64,000 nucleotides of DNA from Dirofilaria immitis (taxonomy: Eukaryota; Nematoda; Chromadorea; Rhabditida; Onchocercidae), in assembly GCA_024305405.1 (NCBI GenBank), contig JAKNDB010000068.1:11145501-11209500 (forward strand), given 5' to 3'. Made by a program: the position numbers and the translations under genes. Within the stretch, counting starts at the first letter, position 1, and each line of letters starts with the position of its first letter. Positions 49,601 through 63,873 of the stretch are shown in pieces. The notes beneath the pieces were generated by a model, which was not told the origin of the DNA, did no database searches, and worked only from the letters and a program-made list of their open reading frames with translations.

Positions 49601-52537
49601 CAAGAAAATTTATTTCAAATATAAGATGAAAATAGTTTCAATAATTAATACTTAAAAAACATTAAATGTTCTTTTTCTACTTAAACGTAACAATATTTTT
49701 TTAACAAATATAATAAAAAATAAATAAATAAATAAAGAAAGAAATCCATCTTAGATATAATCAGAAATAATATCCCATAATATGAATTATCGTAACCTAT
49801 CTTTCCATTTTTTTTTCTTACTAAAAATAGTTTAGCATCTAAAGTACTCCACTGCAACTTAATTTTAACTAGTTTCTTTTTAAATATTATTTTTATCACT
49901 ATGATATAATTTATTCAATTATTCAGTCCAAGTTACCTTTCCGAGAATAAATAATTCCGTCTTATTTGCCTTATCTGTTGCATAAAATCTATTATTAAAT
50001 TCAAAAAAGCTAAGTCATATTTTGACTAAACAAAATTATTTTTAGTAAAATTTCTACCTCTTCATTTTATGATACAGCTATTATTATGCTATCGTATCTT
50101 GTTTTGCATGAGATAAAATATGCATTTTCATTGGATTATTATTCTGATCATCTAAAGTAGCGGGTAAAAGTTAAGTTGGAAAAGATGGCCGGATAGGCGA
50201 TAGGAAAAGGATCGAGATGTAAACCGGTTTGGAAATATGCTTTTGCAATTGCAATTGTTCGGATCAAATTTGTATATCCCTGTATGAAATAGAAGTAGAA
50301 ATAGAGTGAGAAATAAGATGAGAAGAATGATTATAAATGGAAAGGATAAAACAAATGAAATTATAACAATTTGCTAATATCAACTCATCTTTTGTTTTAT
50401 CTCATTCCCTTTCTCTCTCCTTCTTTTTCTCTCCTTTTCTCTCTCTCTTCTTCTCTTTCCCTTTCTCTCTTCCTTTTTCTCCTTCTCTCTTTCCCTCTCC
50501 CTTTCTTCTTTTGTTTTCAATGTCGAATCCATTTCAGATGATATTTTTCATTAAAAGAAGGTTCTTACTAAAAATATACGAATTATATACATAAAAGATA
50601 ATCCTATTAATAATTATCTTTATATATACTCAAAAAAAAGATTCAGAAAATAGGAAAAATTTGAACTATGAAGTAAATTTAAAGAATTGAAAAAGAATTA
50701 AAGATGTATTATTTAATTATAAATAAATTATTCATATATAATCACCTTTTTCATATTATAATAATATTAGGTTCATGTAAATAGAATTATAGAATGATAA
50801 ATATTTGATGAATATTATTATTATGAGCTAAGGCTTAAATTATCATAGAATAATTTCAAGATATCACGGGAATATTTTTGATAAGAAATTATTAAATTTT
50901 ATATATTTGCGCTTCATGTTAATCGAATATAACAATGTAGAATAAATTGTATACATCATAGGAATATTCAATATATTTAGTTTTCATTTTAATTTCAACC
51001 TTTAACAGTTATTGTATTGATTTCTATGCAAGAATTATATTTTGAAAATAATTTTTAAAAGAGATAATTCATGATAAAATATACAAATTGCAGGTATTGT
51101 AGAAAATTCGATGACATCGTCATCATCTGATCATGATAGTTCAGCAAGTTTACCATCACCTCCAAAGCAAGCATTAATGGATGATGATTTCGTGAGAACT
51201 CTCGAGCAGCTTTCTAAACAAGTTCGTTTGACTAACCCATTATTAAAGGTTTATTATTAATATTCATATCTGCCGTAAAATTTCCTACTAAACGCAATTT
51301 TTTTCCTTCCATTCATAGAATGAATTCATATGTATTTACTTGAATACTTATTATCATATAATTTAAGTTTTCCAGTAATTGTCAACAATAAATGCAATTA
51401 TAATTATTATTTCTAAATAAAACTTCATGTAAAATCGAATAAAATATTTCCTCCATTTTAATTCAAATAAATTTTTTAGTGCTTTTTAATTATGTGAAAA
51501 ATTTTTAAATTCAGTTATCTTTAAAATGTTATTTTAAATTTTTCTGTCAAAATTATCACTCATAGAATAGAAATATCAAAAATGAATTTCTTTCTTACTT
51601 TTTAACAAAAATAAACAATGGGAATAATATGCAAATAATATTTCAGAGATTATCCAAGCAAGTAAAGATAAAAATATAAATGCTGAAAATTCGAAATATG
51701 CTGAAATTTTTATTTTAATTAATTTAAACATTTCAGTTTTTGATTTTATATTTCTTTTATAATTTATGAACAGTTCGATTTTCAGCAGAGTTCACGAGTT
51801 TTAAGCAATGCAGAACAAGGTATCACACCTCAACATGGCAATTTCAGGACTGTATTGAAAAGACCTGATTTGAAAGGTGTCATTTCTTATAATTTATGAA
51901 TCTTAGAATAATTAAGTTATATGAAAAAAGAACGAATTGATTATTAAGAAATAAACTATCAAAATTTTGATTGGGAAATTTTCGCTAGAATTTCATCAAA
52001 TAAGAATTTTTCCTTTTTCTACTTTTTTTTTTATTTAGATGGGTAATCATTCATCTAGAATTAGTGATAGCGTACATATTTGCTTCATGATAATATTACT
52101 GAATCAATGATAAAAGCTTTCTTGTCAAATCAAGCTGATATATGCCTGAATAATACATAATAAGCTTAATAAGGATATAAAATAGAAAATAATAATGAAA
52201 TAAGTAATAATAAAACATTTGAAAAGAATTATATCCTCATAATAATTTCGAATTATTTACTTTATCAAATATAATTGTTCAATATTTTATTATCATTTAA
52301 AATAATTAATTACTATTTAATTGTTGTTATGAATAACAAATTGATTTCAAATATATTCATTTCCATTTTGATAAATTAAGCACACAACAAGAAAGCTAAA
52401 ATATTAATATTTTATAGGAACTTTCCGATGTTCAATATGCCAAAAAATTTTTTGTCATTCATCATCACTGAGTCGTCATCGAATGCAAGCACATTTTAAA
52501 AGTTACACATGTACATTGTGCAGGAAGGAAATTACAA
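47263..52537 (+). CDS. C2H2 zinc-finger protein, first four exons (3' part not found)
   Basis: Exons: 47263-47434, 51094-51248, 51786-51876 and 52418-52537, with phases 1, 0, 1, 1 all consistent and no frame errors. The N-terminal part is acidic and Ser-rich (LEEQLKIAAACGVAERQHG; IATDDSDEMTTMEDNNE; NSMTSSSSDHDSSASLPSPP), then FVRTLEQLSKQVRLTNPLLK. Exon 4 carries a full classical finger FRCSICQKIFCHSSSLSRHR with M-x2-H (C-x2-C-x12-H-x4-H) and the first half of a second (YTCTLCRKEI). So this is probably a nuclear DNA- or RNA-binding regulator. The second finger must continue in an exon I could not locate; it may lie past a long intron or beyond the window. The 3.66-kb first intron holds (TG)n and (GA)n tracts. 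Exon 3 has a CAGCAG tandem acceptor. The orthologue is not recognised. Confidence 0.75.
49135..49225. repeat. (TG)n microsatellite in zinc-finger gene intron 1
   Basis: Interrupted TG/TATG units. Both strands stay open as Cys-Val or Thr-His repeats, which are artefacts. Confidence 0.95.
49562..49599. repeat. (GA)n microsatellite in zinc-finger gene intron 1
   Basis: About 18 uninterrupted GA units on a purine-rich background. Confidence 0.95.
50404..50513. repeat. Polypyrimidine (CTTT/CTCT) tract
   Basis: Over 100 bases are almost purely C and T within intron 1 of the zinc-finger gene, with no fixed period. Confidence 0.85.
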
Positions 52538-53350
52538 GTTTGTTTTTTTATTTCAAAAAAATTTTTAGGAATTATTATTATAAAACGATTCAATTGGATG
52601 ATTAAAAAATTGAATTATAAAGAAATATGCAAATTTCTAAAATTCAATAAATTTTATATTTGAATTTCAATGATTTAAAGTTTATTATTTTATTTAAATA
52701 TTTCAGTTTGATGTTTTACTAATTAAAAGCAATAATTTATTCATTATAATATTCCTAAAAATGAATTAATTCAAAATTTTTTTAAATTTTTTTTTAAAGA
52801 GAATAATTACAATAGTATTATTATAATTATAGTTCTTGCAACAATAAGTGGATTTTTGCTTAATTTTTTTTTTCGTAAAATAAAAATATAACAATAAGAG
52901 ATTTATTTATTATTTTAAATCTAACAATTGTTTTATCATTATCAGTAATGAGAATATGTTATATTCTAATTTCTACAATTACTATATATATTAATCATAG
53001 GAACATGTTATAACAATAATGGAAGTATTATTGATTCTAATGATCAAACGAATTCTATTTCAAATATCAATTTTATTAATTAAAAGAAAATATTTTTATA
53101 ATCTGGAAACCTTATTTACCATAATACTTCCGAGGAATGAAAATGGGAGCAAGAGCACAATGAGTGATTTATAGAATCCTCCCAAGAATGAAATCTTTGC
53201 ATTCGTCCAGAAAGATTGTAGAATTGACGATTTTAAAGAGGTTATTTTTGTTATATATATGTATATATCGTATCTATGTATATCTATGTGTATGTGTGTA
53301 TGTGTGTATGTGTATGTGTATTTGTGTGTATGTGCATGTGTATGTATGTA

Positions 53351-53393
<43 letters not shown>

Positions 53394-56300
53394 ATGTATG
53401 TATGTGTGTTATTGGTTTGACCCAGTTGACAACTAATGAAGTACATTTTCTGCACTAATTTCTTTTTATACCATTTAAGTTAAATGGTTCGATAATTTAT
53501 TGAGAGGAAAAACAGATAGCAATTCACACAATAAACCAATTTTACTTATAAAATGTTAAAAATTTTCTGTCTAAGATAATAAAATACTATTTCAATTAAA
53601 TTTAACAAATTAATATAAATGAAACATTCATTTGAAATTTTTTGAAATTATTATTTTACGAATAATTTTGTGTATAAATAATTTTCAAATATAATTATGA
53701 ATAAATTACTTATTGCTTTAATTGTTATCAAATAAAAATTTAAATAATTAAGAGAAATTGATAGACAAAAAGAAAAACAAATTTTTTTTTATTGTAAAAT
53801 ATTTATATTTAAGGAAATGTTTATAAAAAAATGAATTATAATTATTCTGTCTGTTAGATATTTGATAGTACAATTGCTCGAATATTATTTTGATAAATAA
53901 AAAAGGATAGAATCATATCAAAATGAATAATTATAGATTGGACTTATCTCTAAGATATTTTATTGCTAGGCATTTATAAATAATTCATTCAACCAGATAA
54001 TATTTTCGTTTCTTTTATATAAGAAGTTTAAAATAAGAGGAAAATTCTATAATTTATTTAATTAATTTGTTCATATTCTTATATCACTCAAAAAAAAAGC
54101 TTGAAACTTATTTTACAGTAGCAGTTTATCAGAAACTTATTTCAGAATAATTGTTTATGAAAATAAATACTTTCTTATCATACTATTTTTATATTTTATT
54201 TCAACACCACAGTAATATTTTTTATTAACATTTTTTAACAAAAATGTTAATTATATTCATTTATATAAAAACTTAAGTTAAAAAGTACTAACGTAATTAT
54301 ACTTAAATAGTTTGAAATTTATAATCATAAAATCGCTAACATTTAATTTATTTGTATAGGCAGTTTTAAAATTATTATCATATCAGATTTAACACTTTTA
54401 GATGAAAATTTTTAAAATGATTAAGTAATTAAAAATAATTATGCAAAAAGAAGAATAAGGCGCAATCATGGTTCAATTTGTAATGAGGTCGTTGTGGCTT
54501 ATAAGAAACCTTGAAGTTCAAATCTACTCCACACCAGTTCTATTATTGTTGCTTATAGTAAAAATAGTTATTAGCCAAATCAGGGATATTATCATTGCAA
54601 TGAGACACCATACATGTATAATCGTTATCAATATATATATGTACTACTCACATCCGCTCATCAATAACATTAACGTTTGCTTATTTTGTTAAAATTTTTC
54701 ATCAGAATATGATGATCGTTATACTCGAATAAATTTTATATATAATAAGAAAAATTACATTTAATTTGGATAGTATAAAAATGCTAATAACAAATTTTTA
54801 TTAATAAAAATTTTATTTAATAAGCAATTCCGATTTTTTTTTTGCTAAAACAAAATTTAATTGATTCTATTTTAATATATAATTAAATTATTTGATTTTT
54901 ATAAAATAAATTTAAAATTTTTCCATAAAAATAAAGGAATAGATCCTCAAAAGGAGCATCTATTTATTGCTTTTTTTTCGATTTAAAAGATACAAATCAT
55001 CTTTATCACAGTTACGCTCTCATCTCGTAATTGTTTTAAGTGAAATGGTGATGAATCCTTTTTTTGTTTTGAATTTATTGATCAGGTCAACCTGTTAATT
55101 ATTGTAATATACTATATCATTAATTGTTGAAAATAAATGTCAATGCTTCGTGAAGATGAAATAGTGAGTGGAAGAAAATGAAAGTGAAATATAGGTGATC
55201 ATTTCAGAACAAATGTAAAAATTAAAATTTTGAGAAAAAAGCAGAAGTACAATTGCCATAATCGAATTTTGGATTTACAATCAGTTTTACCATATTTATT
55301 CCGTACCTATTTCAGTTCAATCCTATTTTTATACCAGTTTTCTATTTGTTTCATTTTCTTTTATTTTTAGACCCAATTTATTTCCATTTTTTTGTTTTTC
55401 TTCTTCATCTCATAAATAAATGATTTGCTTATATTTTTCTGGAAATATTCCTTTTCTCTTCCATATATGTATGGGAAAAATTTTTGTTCCCAATTTTTGT
55501 TTCCTTTTTTTTCATCGCTTTTTTTTTCTTTCGCTGACACAATTTCCAAATCGCTAAAATTTTTATAAAAAAATTCCTTCTCAATGAAATGACATATTAA
55601 TTTGATGATATTGGAAATAAAATGGAAAGTGAGTTATTTGACAGGTAAATAAGTATGGAAAGAAAAAGATTCTTTTTTTTCATTACTGTACATTAATTAA
55701 TATATTTAAAATAAAATTATTCAAATTATGCTTTGAATAATTATTTAGTAAATTCAAAATAAGTAAACATTATGATTGTTCTTATTTTATATAATTATAA
55801 TATATATTGTTTTAAATCACTTATATATTAATATTGTGTCAATTAAAATTTCGTAATAACTATTGATATCATGTGACAATCACTATAATCATATCATTAT
55901 AATGATAATGATGATGACGATGATAATCGTCATCTTTGATTCATTCTATTTGGTGAAGGTATAAGCGGTACGTATTGGTACGAAACGCCTCAAGGAACAA
56001 AACTAACTGTCCATTATTTGAGATGTTTGATGTTTTTATTTTAAGGAAGAAAAGCTCGTTTTTGAATTGCTACCTGACGGAACTAGGTACCTTGGTACCT
56101 CGCGGCACCCTTTACTATTACGGCTGGATATACCTGAATTATGAATTTTCGTGATAAAAATTTTTGAATTGAAATTGGGCTCAAATTTTATACTTATTCA
56201 AGAATTTATGAAATCAATTTATATCATATATATAACTTATTTACCTGCCTGCCTATTTGTAAATATTATGAAATTTAAATATTGCAATTTATAAAAATAA

Positions 56301-56566
56301 AATCAATTTGTGAATATTTGCAATTGTAAGTTTATTTTAAAAATCCTATATAATATTTGATTTTTATAATTGAGTGCATTAATTAATAATAATTCATAAT
56401 ATCAGTTATTTTAGTATATTTATTTCATATCTGTTATCATAAGAAGTAATAAGTTTATCAGATTTCTTTATAAAACTCTTTTATCTTCATCATAATACAA
56501 ATTCTTCTCAATAATTTTACTTATATATTCACTACTCATTCACTCATTCTTATAATATTACAAAAA
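52538..56566. other. Probable intron or spacer after the second half-finger
   Basis: No exon completing the second zinc finger was found. An open stretch at 54468-54692 (+) has no splice or family support. The region is AT-rich with one TG microsatellite. Confidence 0.4.
53278..53410. repeat. (TG)n/(TATG)n microsatellite
   Basis: TG and TATG units with a pure (TG) core at about 53357-53390. Confidence 0.95.
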
Positions 56567-56611
56567 ATGTTTAAATTTATTAACAAGAGCAGAAAATCGG
56601 AAACCGTGGAG
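56567..56611 (+). CDS. Possible first exon of a further gene (low support)
   Basis: ATG opens 15 codons (MFKFINKSRKSETVE) and ends at a consensus GAG/GTAAAT donor. Composition is basic and normal for coding. No partner exon was identified in the remaining 7.4 kb, so it is either the start of a gene with a long first intron or chance. Confidence 0.3.
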
Positions 56612-58029
56612 GTAAATATTTTATTAAACTTTAAAGCATTTTTAACGAAGAGTCTCATTCATTTTATTCTCGGCTTTTCTCGAATATGATCCTTTTACAT
56701 AAATTATAAATATATATCAATTATGAAATTATAAACTACATATATATCAATATTTTCTTCAAGATTATCTAAATAAGATATTTTATTAAAATAATTTCAT
56801 TTTTTGTTATGAGTGTGAAAAATTGAATCTAAAATTTATAAAAGAAGTGGCCATTCAAATTTTAATAAATGATATATAAATAAATACTGGAAAATACTTA
56901 ATTTTACGCAGTCAAAGTAAAATGTTAAAAATTCACATCTTAAAATAGATAATCCTGTTTTATGAATATTATTTAAAGAAGATAAGTAATTATTTCGTAA
57001 TTTATCAGCTAACTTTTCTAAAAATAAAAAAGATTGATTGATAAATGGATCAATGGATCATTTTTGTTCCGCTATTGAATACAATTCTTTCTTTTCTTTG
57101 CATTATTGCATTAAAAAACTGAGACAACACAACGATTGAAATAACATAATCGAAAAGATAATTCTCTTTTTATAACAATTAAAAAAAAATGAAAAAGAAG
57201 AAAATTTATCAGTCAATGCTTTTAAATAATCTTGCAAATTTCTCTAATTACTGCGATTAGTTATGTCAAATTGAAGTTATTATTAGACATTTTGTTTCTT
57301 AAAAATTGTATTAAATTTTGATTATTGAAAAAAAAATTCATAACACACATAGACATTTATTATCGTTTATTTCCTTCATCTAACAAAACATTCGATAATC
57401 GTAAAATATAATCCAACAAACATCTTATTTTATAATTTGACAATTCAATTTATTTTTCGCATATCATAATCAAATATTTAAATCTAAATTAAATCCTAAA
57501 TAAACTTTAAAACTTTCCATCAAACGATTAATGCAACAAAAGGCGAAGGAAAAAATTTTGCTTGAAGTCTAAATGATAAATAATTTTGCTTCCTTTCCAA
57601 AATTCATATTACTTCCTTGTTTGCATATCGTTTTATAAAATTTCGAAAAAAAATATGTCAAAGAATGGAAAAAAACTAAATTTTCTAAAATTTTCTATTA
57701 CAAACTTTTCAATTCAAACATCAGTTCAATAGAGCAATTGGATAAAAGAAGATGGCAACTCAAAATTTATTCATATTTTTCACTAAACATATCTTACCAA
57801 TATGTTTGCATAATACATTGATCAAAATGACAGTTAACTATTGTTCTTCCTATGTTAAATTTTTGGAAATCTGTCTAAAATTTACCGTATCCTTTATTTT
57901 TTTTTTTAATTTAGAATGATTGGCACTTCCTCATCTTTTATCATTCACTTTGTGTCATTTCTTCTATTTCCATGATAACATCTTTTTTAGATGATAGATT
58001 TAACTTATTAATTAATATAAGCATAAGCA

Positions 58030-58067
58030 AAATTATCATATATATATATATATATATATGATAATTT
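58030..58067. repeat. Perfect 38-bp palindrome around (AT)n
   Basis: AAATTATCAT and its complement flank an AT core, so the whole segment is self-complementary and could extrude a cruciform. Confidence 0.85.
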
Positions 58068-59513
58068 ATTACATTCTATTTTTAATTTGGCTTGTAATTG
58101 AAGAATTAAATATAAAATAAATTAGAGAAAGTACGGGAAGAATTTAATTCATATCGTATTGTAAATATTTTTAAATTGTTATTTTGACGAAAATAACAAT
58201 TTAAATGCAAATATAAGTATAATACAAAAAAGACCTACAAAATTTTTCAAATGAAAAGAATGAAATGGAACGGAAATTAGATTATTTGGATAGCATTGTT
58301 GTTAAATGGTTTGATAATGCAAATTTTAATGTTGACGAAAATATGGAAAGAAGCAAAAATCAAAATTGAATTTCAAAAGCAAGCAAAGTATGAGAAGTTA
58401 TTTGAGATAAATTGAAAAATGATAAGATACTTATTTGTGAACTTAAGAAACACTTACATACTTTGAATATATCTTTATATACATTAAAATAGATTATTGG
58501 AATTTAAAAGATGATTTCTAATCCTATTAATGATCGAAAAATCATTGTAAATATTCATTTTTTCTGATCAAATGAATGCAAGGATTACAAGCTAACTATT
58601 CTCAAATTAGCGCTTCCTTTTTAAATTAAATTAATAACGATTAATTTAGAATAAAATATACTTGGCCAAATCAAATCAGTCTAAAATATTATAGGAATCG
58701 AATAGCTTAAAATTGCATTCTTAAATGACAAACTTCTTACTGCCAATTAAAATGAAAAATATCGATTCTTCCTATTTCATTTAATAAAAATGTTTTAAAA
58801 AAATAAAAATGTTTAAAATTACGGTAATTCATTTGAAGTTCATTACATTCCCTTTATTCTTTACGATATCTTTCTTAAAAGCTTCTGTAATGTACAGTAT
58901 TAAGTAATGAAAATATACATAGATTATCGTAAGATACATATTAATTTCTATCTGACATATAACACGAGATTCTTTTAATAAGTTTGTTAACTCATTGCTG
59001 CATAATATTATACATATATAAAATACGTAAAGTAAGATTTAACATTTTAACATTAGTGATAAATAAATATATCAAAATTAAGAAATATATTTATGAAGTA
59101 GAAATTTCCTTATTTATTTAAATATGCATATATTTGTTAAATGACTGATAAAATACATGGACCATTTCAACATACTGTTAAATTAAATGTTGTGAGGATA
59201 AAAAAACTAGCCGTTTAAAAAAAAAGTATTTTTCTTTTTTTTTTTCAATCTTTAATACATTTCCTTTATTATCATCAACTATTTTCCTTATTGCTAAAAG
59301 AAAATTTTTGTTGTATCATCGGATGGATCCGCCTTACGCAACAAAATAAATATCAATCAAATATATACAACCTTTTGGTATCAGAGTGACCGATTGGAAT
59401 GAAATTGCCTGCTTGTTAATGTTTGTCAAAATTATCCATTCCATCTTGTCTTTTTGCCTTTTTTATTTTTACTATTTCATTTATTATTATATTTTATAGT
59501 TTGAATCATTAAT

Positions 59514-59580
59514 ATACACATACATACATACATACATACATACATACATACATACATACATACATACATACATACATACA

Positions 59581-59611
<31 letters not shown>
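59514..59611. repeat. (CATA)n microsatellite, about 23 units
   Basis: Essentially perfect; the minus-strand frame reads Met-Tyr-Val-Cys repeats and is an artefact. Confidence 0.97.
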
Positions 59612-62237
59612 GCATATTTCAAGAGCATATACTTTTATTTCCATTAATAGTTTCAATTTATGATTTTTCAAATTTAACTATTACTTACTTCTGCAATTTT
59701 TTTCGTTCTCTTTTTTTCCACCATATGTGGCAATTTAACAATTATCTTTACAAGCAGAAATTTTTTGTAAAGTTTCATAAAATTTTTCATAAAATTTATT
59801 TACAAATATATAACTAAGTTAGTTTACAAAATTAATTTTGCAGAATTCATAACATTTTTAAAAGCTATGATTTCATGCAAATTAATTAATTTATATAATT
59901 AGGTTTGATTTGCGTAATTATTTTATATAATTAAATTTATTTAATAAAATTAATTCTACAAAATATAAAATTTTGTAGAATTAATTAGCAAATTTAAAGA
60001 AACATATTGTTTTGAAATGTATGTAAATAATGCATTTTATCGATTAAAATTTAAATGATTTTATTATAAAAAGCATATTTTTTTACATACAAATTGAGAT
60101 TTAAGTAAAAGGAAAAAAATTAAAAATTCGAATAAAATTATTGAAAGTTATCATTTCATTAATGAACTGAAAACTGGATATTTCTCCTTTTTTTTCTTTT
60201 TTCTTTTTCTCTTTTTTTAATGCTTGTTTCGTCCTATCAAAATTTATGTGACAATTTTGTTTTCTTTTAGTAATTTTTTTCCTTTTTTTTTTTTGCTTTT
60301 TTCAATTTTCATTCCACTCAAGAATTTCAACAAGTTTTCTCGAAAAAAAAAGAACGACGTTTTGAGATTTATCTAACAAGGATGCAATGATTATTTGGAG
60401 ACAAAAGAGACGAGAATATTTTTTTGAACGGTATTTGAATAAAAAAAAAAAATAATCGAAATGCATCCCCGTAGGGCAATGAAAATAAAAAATCAAATTA
60501 AGGATTAACGGATGATGGAAGTAGGATAAAAGAATAGGAAAATAGAAAGGAATGAAATTGCAGTTAAAAGGACCCAATTAATCGGCAAATTTAAATTTCG
60601 TAAATGAAAAAAAACAAACAAACAAACAAATAAACAACAATGCATATTTCTTTTTCTCGCATTGTTTTTATATAAATATATTTTACTCTTTTTTCTTTCT
60701 CTTTTTTCATTTCTTTTGATAACTTCCGTTTCTTATCGGAAATGTTATAATTTCATCTAATTTGATGAAACAAAAACAGTGGAATTAACTTTCGCTTTCT
60801 TTTTAACTTTTTAAGAAAAGATATTATAAATTGAAAAAGTTTTTTAAAACAAATTTCAATGATAATTTGATAAGCTTTTTTTTCTTATTTCTTATAAAAA
60901 CTGCTAAACATAAGCTGAAACTTATTATTATAAATTGATTTCCTTTAATGACATCCACATTTTTTCTAATTTATTATACTGACGAGAAACTTTATCATTT
61001 AATATATTTATGTACAACAATTTTGGAAAAATAATATTTTAATACATATGTGAAGTGAAAATTGAAAAGGTAATATTTCATAAATTACTAATTAAAAAAT
61101 TCGAAATTAATTTTTACTAAAATTTATTTCCCTGCTGAAATTTCACATATATTAATTGAAATATGTATTTTAAGAAGAAGCAAAAGGAATTTTAATGAGA
61201 AAAAGTATGTATGCATGAATTGTAAATTTGATAAAAGGAAAAGGTATACTTTTTATTTCAAAAGTTCAGAATTATCAAATGTTTTTTAAATTACGAGAAA
61301 AATTAGATTCATAAATAGCGTCAAACTAAAAAAAGTTGCTTTTTTAAATTATTTTGCATTTTGATTTGTAAAATGTTCCAATTTTGATATTTTTAAAAAT
61401 GGCATTTTCGTTAATTTATAATTAAAAGTGACCTTTTTCAATTAATAATTAAAGGTAACTTCACTTTTTTTTTCAAGCATATATGAAATTTTATAGAGAA
61501 ATGATTTTGTTAGAAAAAGAAAATATCGTTTTTATTTTAAAATATGTTTCAAATTTTGTAAATTTTTTCTATTCAAAAAAGTAACAAAGAAATGGAAAAA
61601 AAATTACAACCATGGTCATGATCACGAATAATCATCTCAATAGTTCTGTTATGATCAGTCAGCTTCAAAATACTACCGAACAATTAGCTGTCATGTTTGA
61701 ATGATTGATAAAACTGGTTTCAGGATATATTTCAAGAAAAAAAAAGAAAAGGAGGATAAGGAGGAAAATATGTTCCAAATATAATTTGTCGTTATAGAGC
61801 AAAATGGTAAATAATGAATAGAAAAAATGAAGCAGTAACATACGGAATTTTCCCTTTTCATTTTTTTTGATTTTTTGCAAAAATTCTAACTGGGCATCGT
61901 CCACTTTTGCTGTTCCTTCTTTTTCTTTCCCTTTTTTTTATTAAATTTTTTTTTTATCAATCTGTCGTTTCTCGAAAAGGAAAAAGAGGAGAAGAAATAA
62001 CCTCTTTTTCCAATTTCTTTTTTCCACCTCTTTAATTATTTCTCTTTTCAATATATGAAAACTTGTTCCATTAAAAATATTCGAAATCTTTTTATCTTCT
62101 TCTTTAGAATATTGACTGTAACGTTGTTTTGTTGAAAATACATTTCGCCTATCCGTTTCAAACATGAAGGACAACAAATTTGCTTTTTTTCCTTTCTTTT
62201 TTGATCTAATTTTGATGATCATTGTCGTCCATCCATC

Positions 62238-62402
62238 TATTAACAATAATCATAACAATAACAACAAAAACGTCACTATTCACTATCATCCTACTACTAT
62301 CACCATCATCATTATTATCATTGTTATCATCGTCACTATTTATACCATAATTGCTATTACTGTTATCATTCGATTCCTATTATCATTGATAATGATAACA
62401 AT
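62238..62402. repeat. Imperfect AAC/ATC/ATT trinucleotide-rich tract
   Basis: Degenerate ACAATA, ATC and ATT units with no fixed register. Confidence 0.7.
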
Positions 62403-63175
62403 ACAAATAAGCAAAATATATTAAAAACAACAAGAACAAATAAATAATATATTTCATTTTTTATTATGTTGAATTTTAAGAGCTACCATTTCAATCAATT
62501 TCACATACATATTTATATATATATATATATAATAATAATCAAACAGTAATTATGCTTTTTCTATTTTTCCATTTAAATTAAGTTGTAAGAGAAAAGATAA
62601 ATAAATGAATAAAAATTTTATTCAATTTTAAATAACATCCATTATTTAGTCGTTCATTAATATTCATATATTCTTTTATCAAATCTAATCATGTTTAATC
62701 ATCCATTTTTCTACTAATGATATCGATTAAAATTATTACTAATTCTAAACTTCTTTCCTTCTTTCTATTTATTATGATTCTTATCATTATTACCACCACT
62801 ATATTCATTCATCCAAATTAGATTACCACAATTATTATTATCATTATTATTATTACGAATAATATTATAATAGAAACATTCTTGCTGCATATATTATTAA
62901 GTATGTTTTAATGTAAAAAATTTAATTCATCCATTTTTTTGAATTCAATTTAATTTTAATTTAATCTCGTTCAATCTATTTAATTTTTTTTTTGGGAAAA
63001 AGAAGAGAAGATAATTTGTTTCGTTATCGTTGATAAAATGTTTTTTCTTTTATTTGTTTGTAAAAAGTGGGTTGCACCAAGGAAATTAAGTATTGTCCTT
63101 TTTCTTTCCTCTTTCTCTTTTTTTTCTATGTCACCGAATATAACAGTTAAAATGAGAATGACCACGATATCACGA

Positions 63176-63262
63176 CAATAACAACAAGAATAACAACAAC
63201 AACATCAACAACATCAACAACAACATCAACAATAACAACAATAACAATAACAACAATAACAA
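63176..63262. repeat. (CAA)n/(CATCAA)n microsatellite
   Basis: CAACAACATCAA and CAACAATAA units, akin to the CAA tracts at 38.9 and 41.5 kb. Confidence 0.9.
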
Positions 63263-63439
63263 ACCAATGATAATTTTCATTTTCATTATTTTCCAATCTT
63301 CTAGTCTTTGCCATTCGGTACGCACCCTTCATCCCTAAAATTGTGTCACTGTCATCCAAAAATCTTCTCACTTTCATCTTCACTTTCCCCTTGTCAACCC
63401 ACCTTAAAATACATACTTATCATTTGCTACGACGTACGC

Positions 63440-63597
63440 CCATCCATCCATCCATCCATCCATCCATCCATCCATCCATCCATCCATCCATCCATCCATC
63501 CATCCATCCATCCATCCATCCATCCATCCATCCCATCTATCCATCTATCTATCTATCTATCTATCCATTTATCCATCTATCTATCTATCCATCTATT
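63440..63597. repeat. (CATC)n then (CTAT)n compound microsatellite
   Basis: About 23 CATC units pass into CTAT/CCAT units. Forward frames read Ile-His-Pro-Ser repeats and are artefacts. Confidence 0.97.
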
Positions 63598-63786
63598 CTT
63601 CGTTCTCCGTTCATCAAACCCATCCATTCCTTCGCATTCATATTCATTCATCCTTTCCTTCCATTCATATATTCATCCTTCCGTCTACTGCTTCAGTCCT
63701 GTACCCTCTTTTTTAATATCTTTCTCACCTGAAATTACACCCTTATTATTGCTATTTTTGTATCATTGCAATTTCTACTATTCACA

Positions 63787-63873
63787 TTACTACTACTACT
63801 ACTACTACTACTGCTACTACTACTACTACTACTACTACTATTATTATTATTATTATTATTATTACTATTATTA
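63787..63873. repeat. (CTA)n then (TTA)n microsatellite
   Basis: About 18 CTA units with one CTG interruption pass into about 9 TTA units. Confidence 0.95.

Noticed and set aside
53096..53458. Thr-His and Cys-Val frames
   Set aside because: Translations of the (TG)n/(TATG)n microsatellite.
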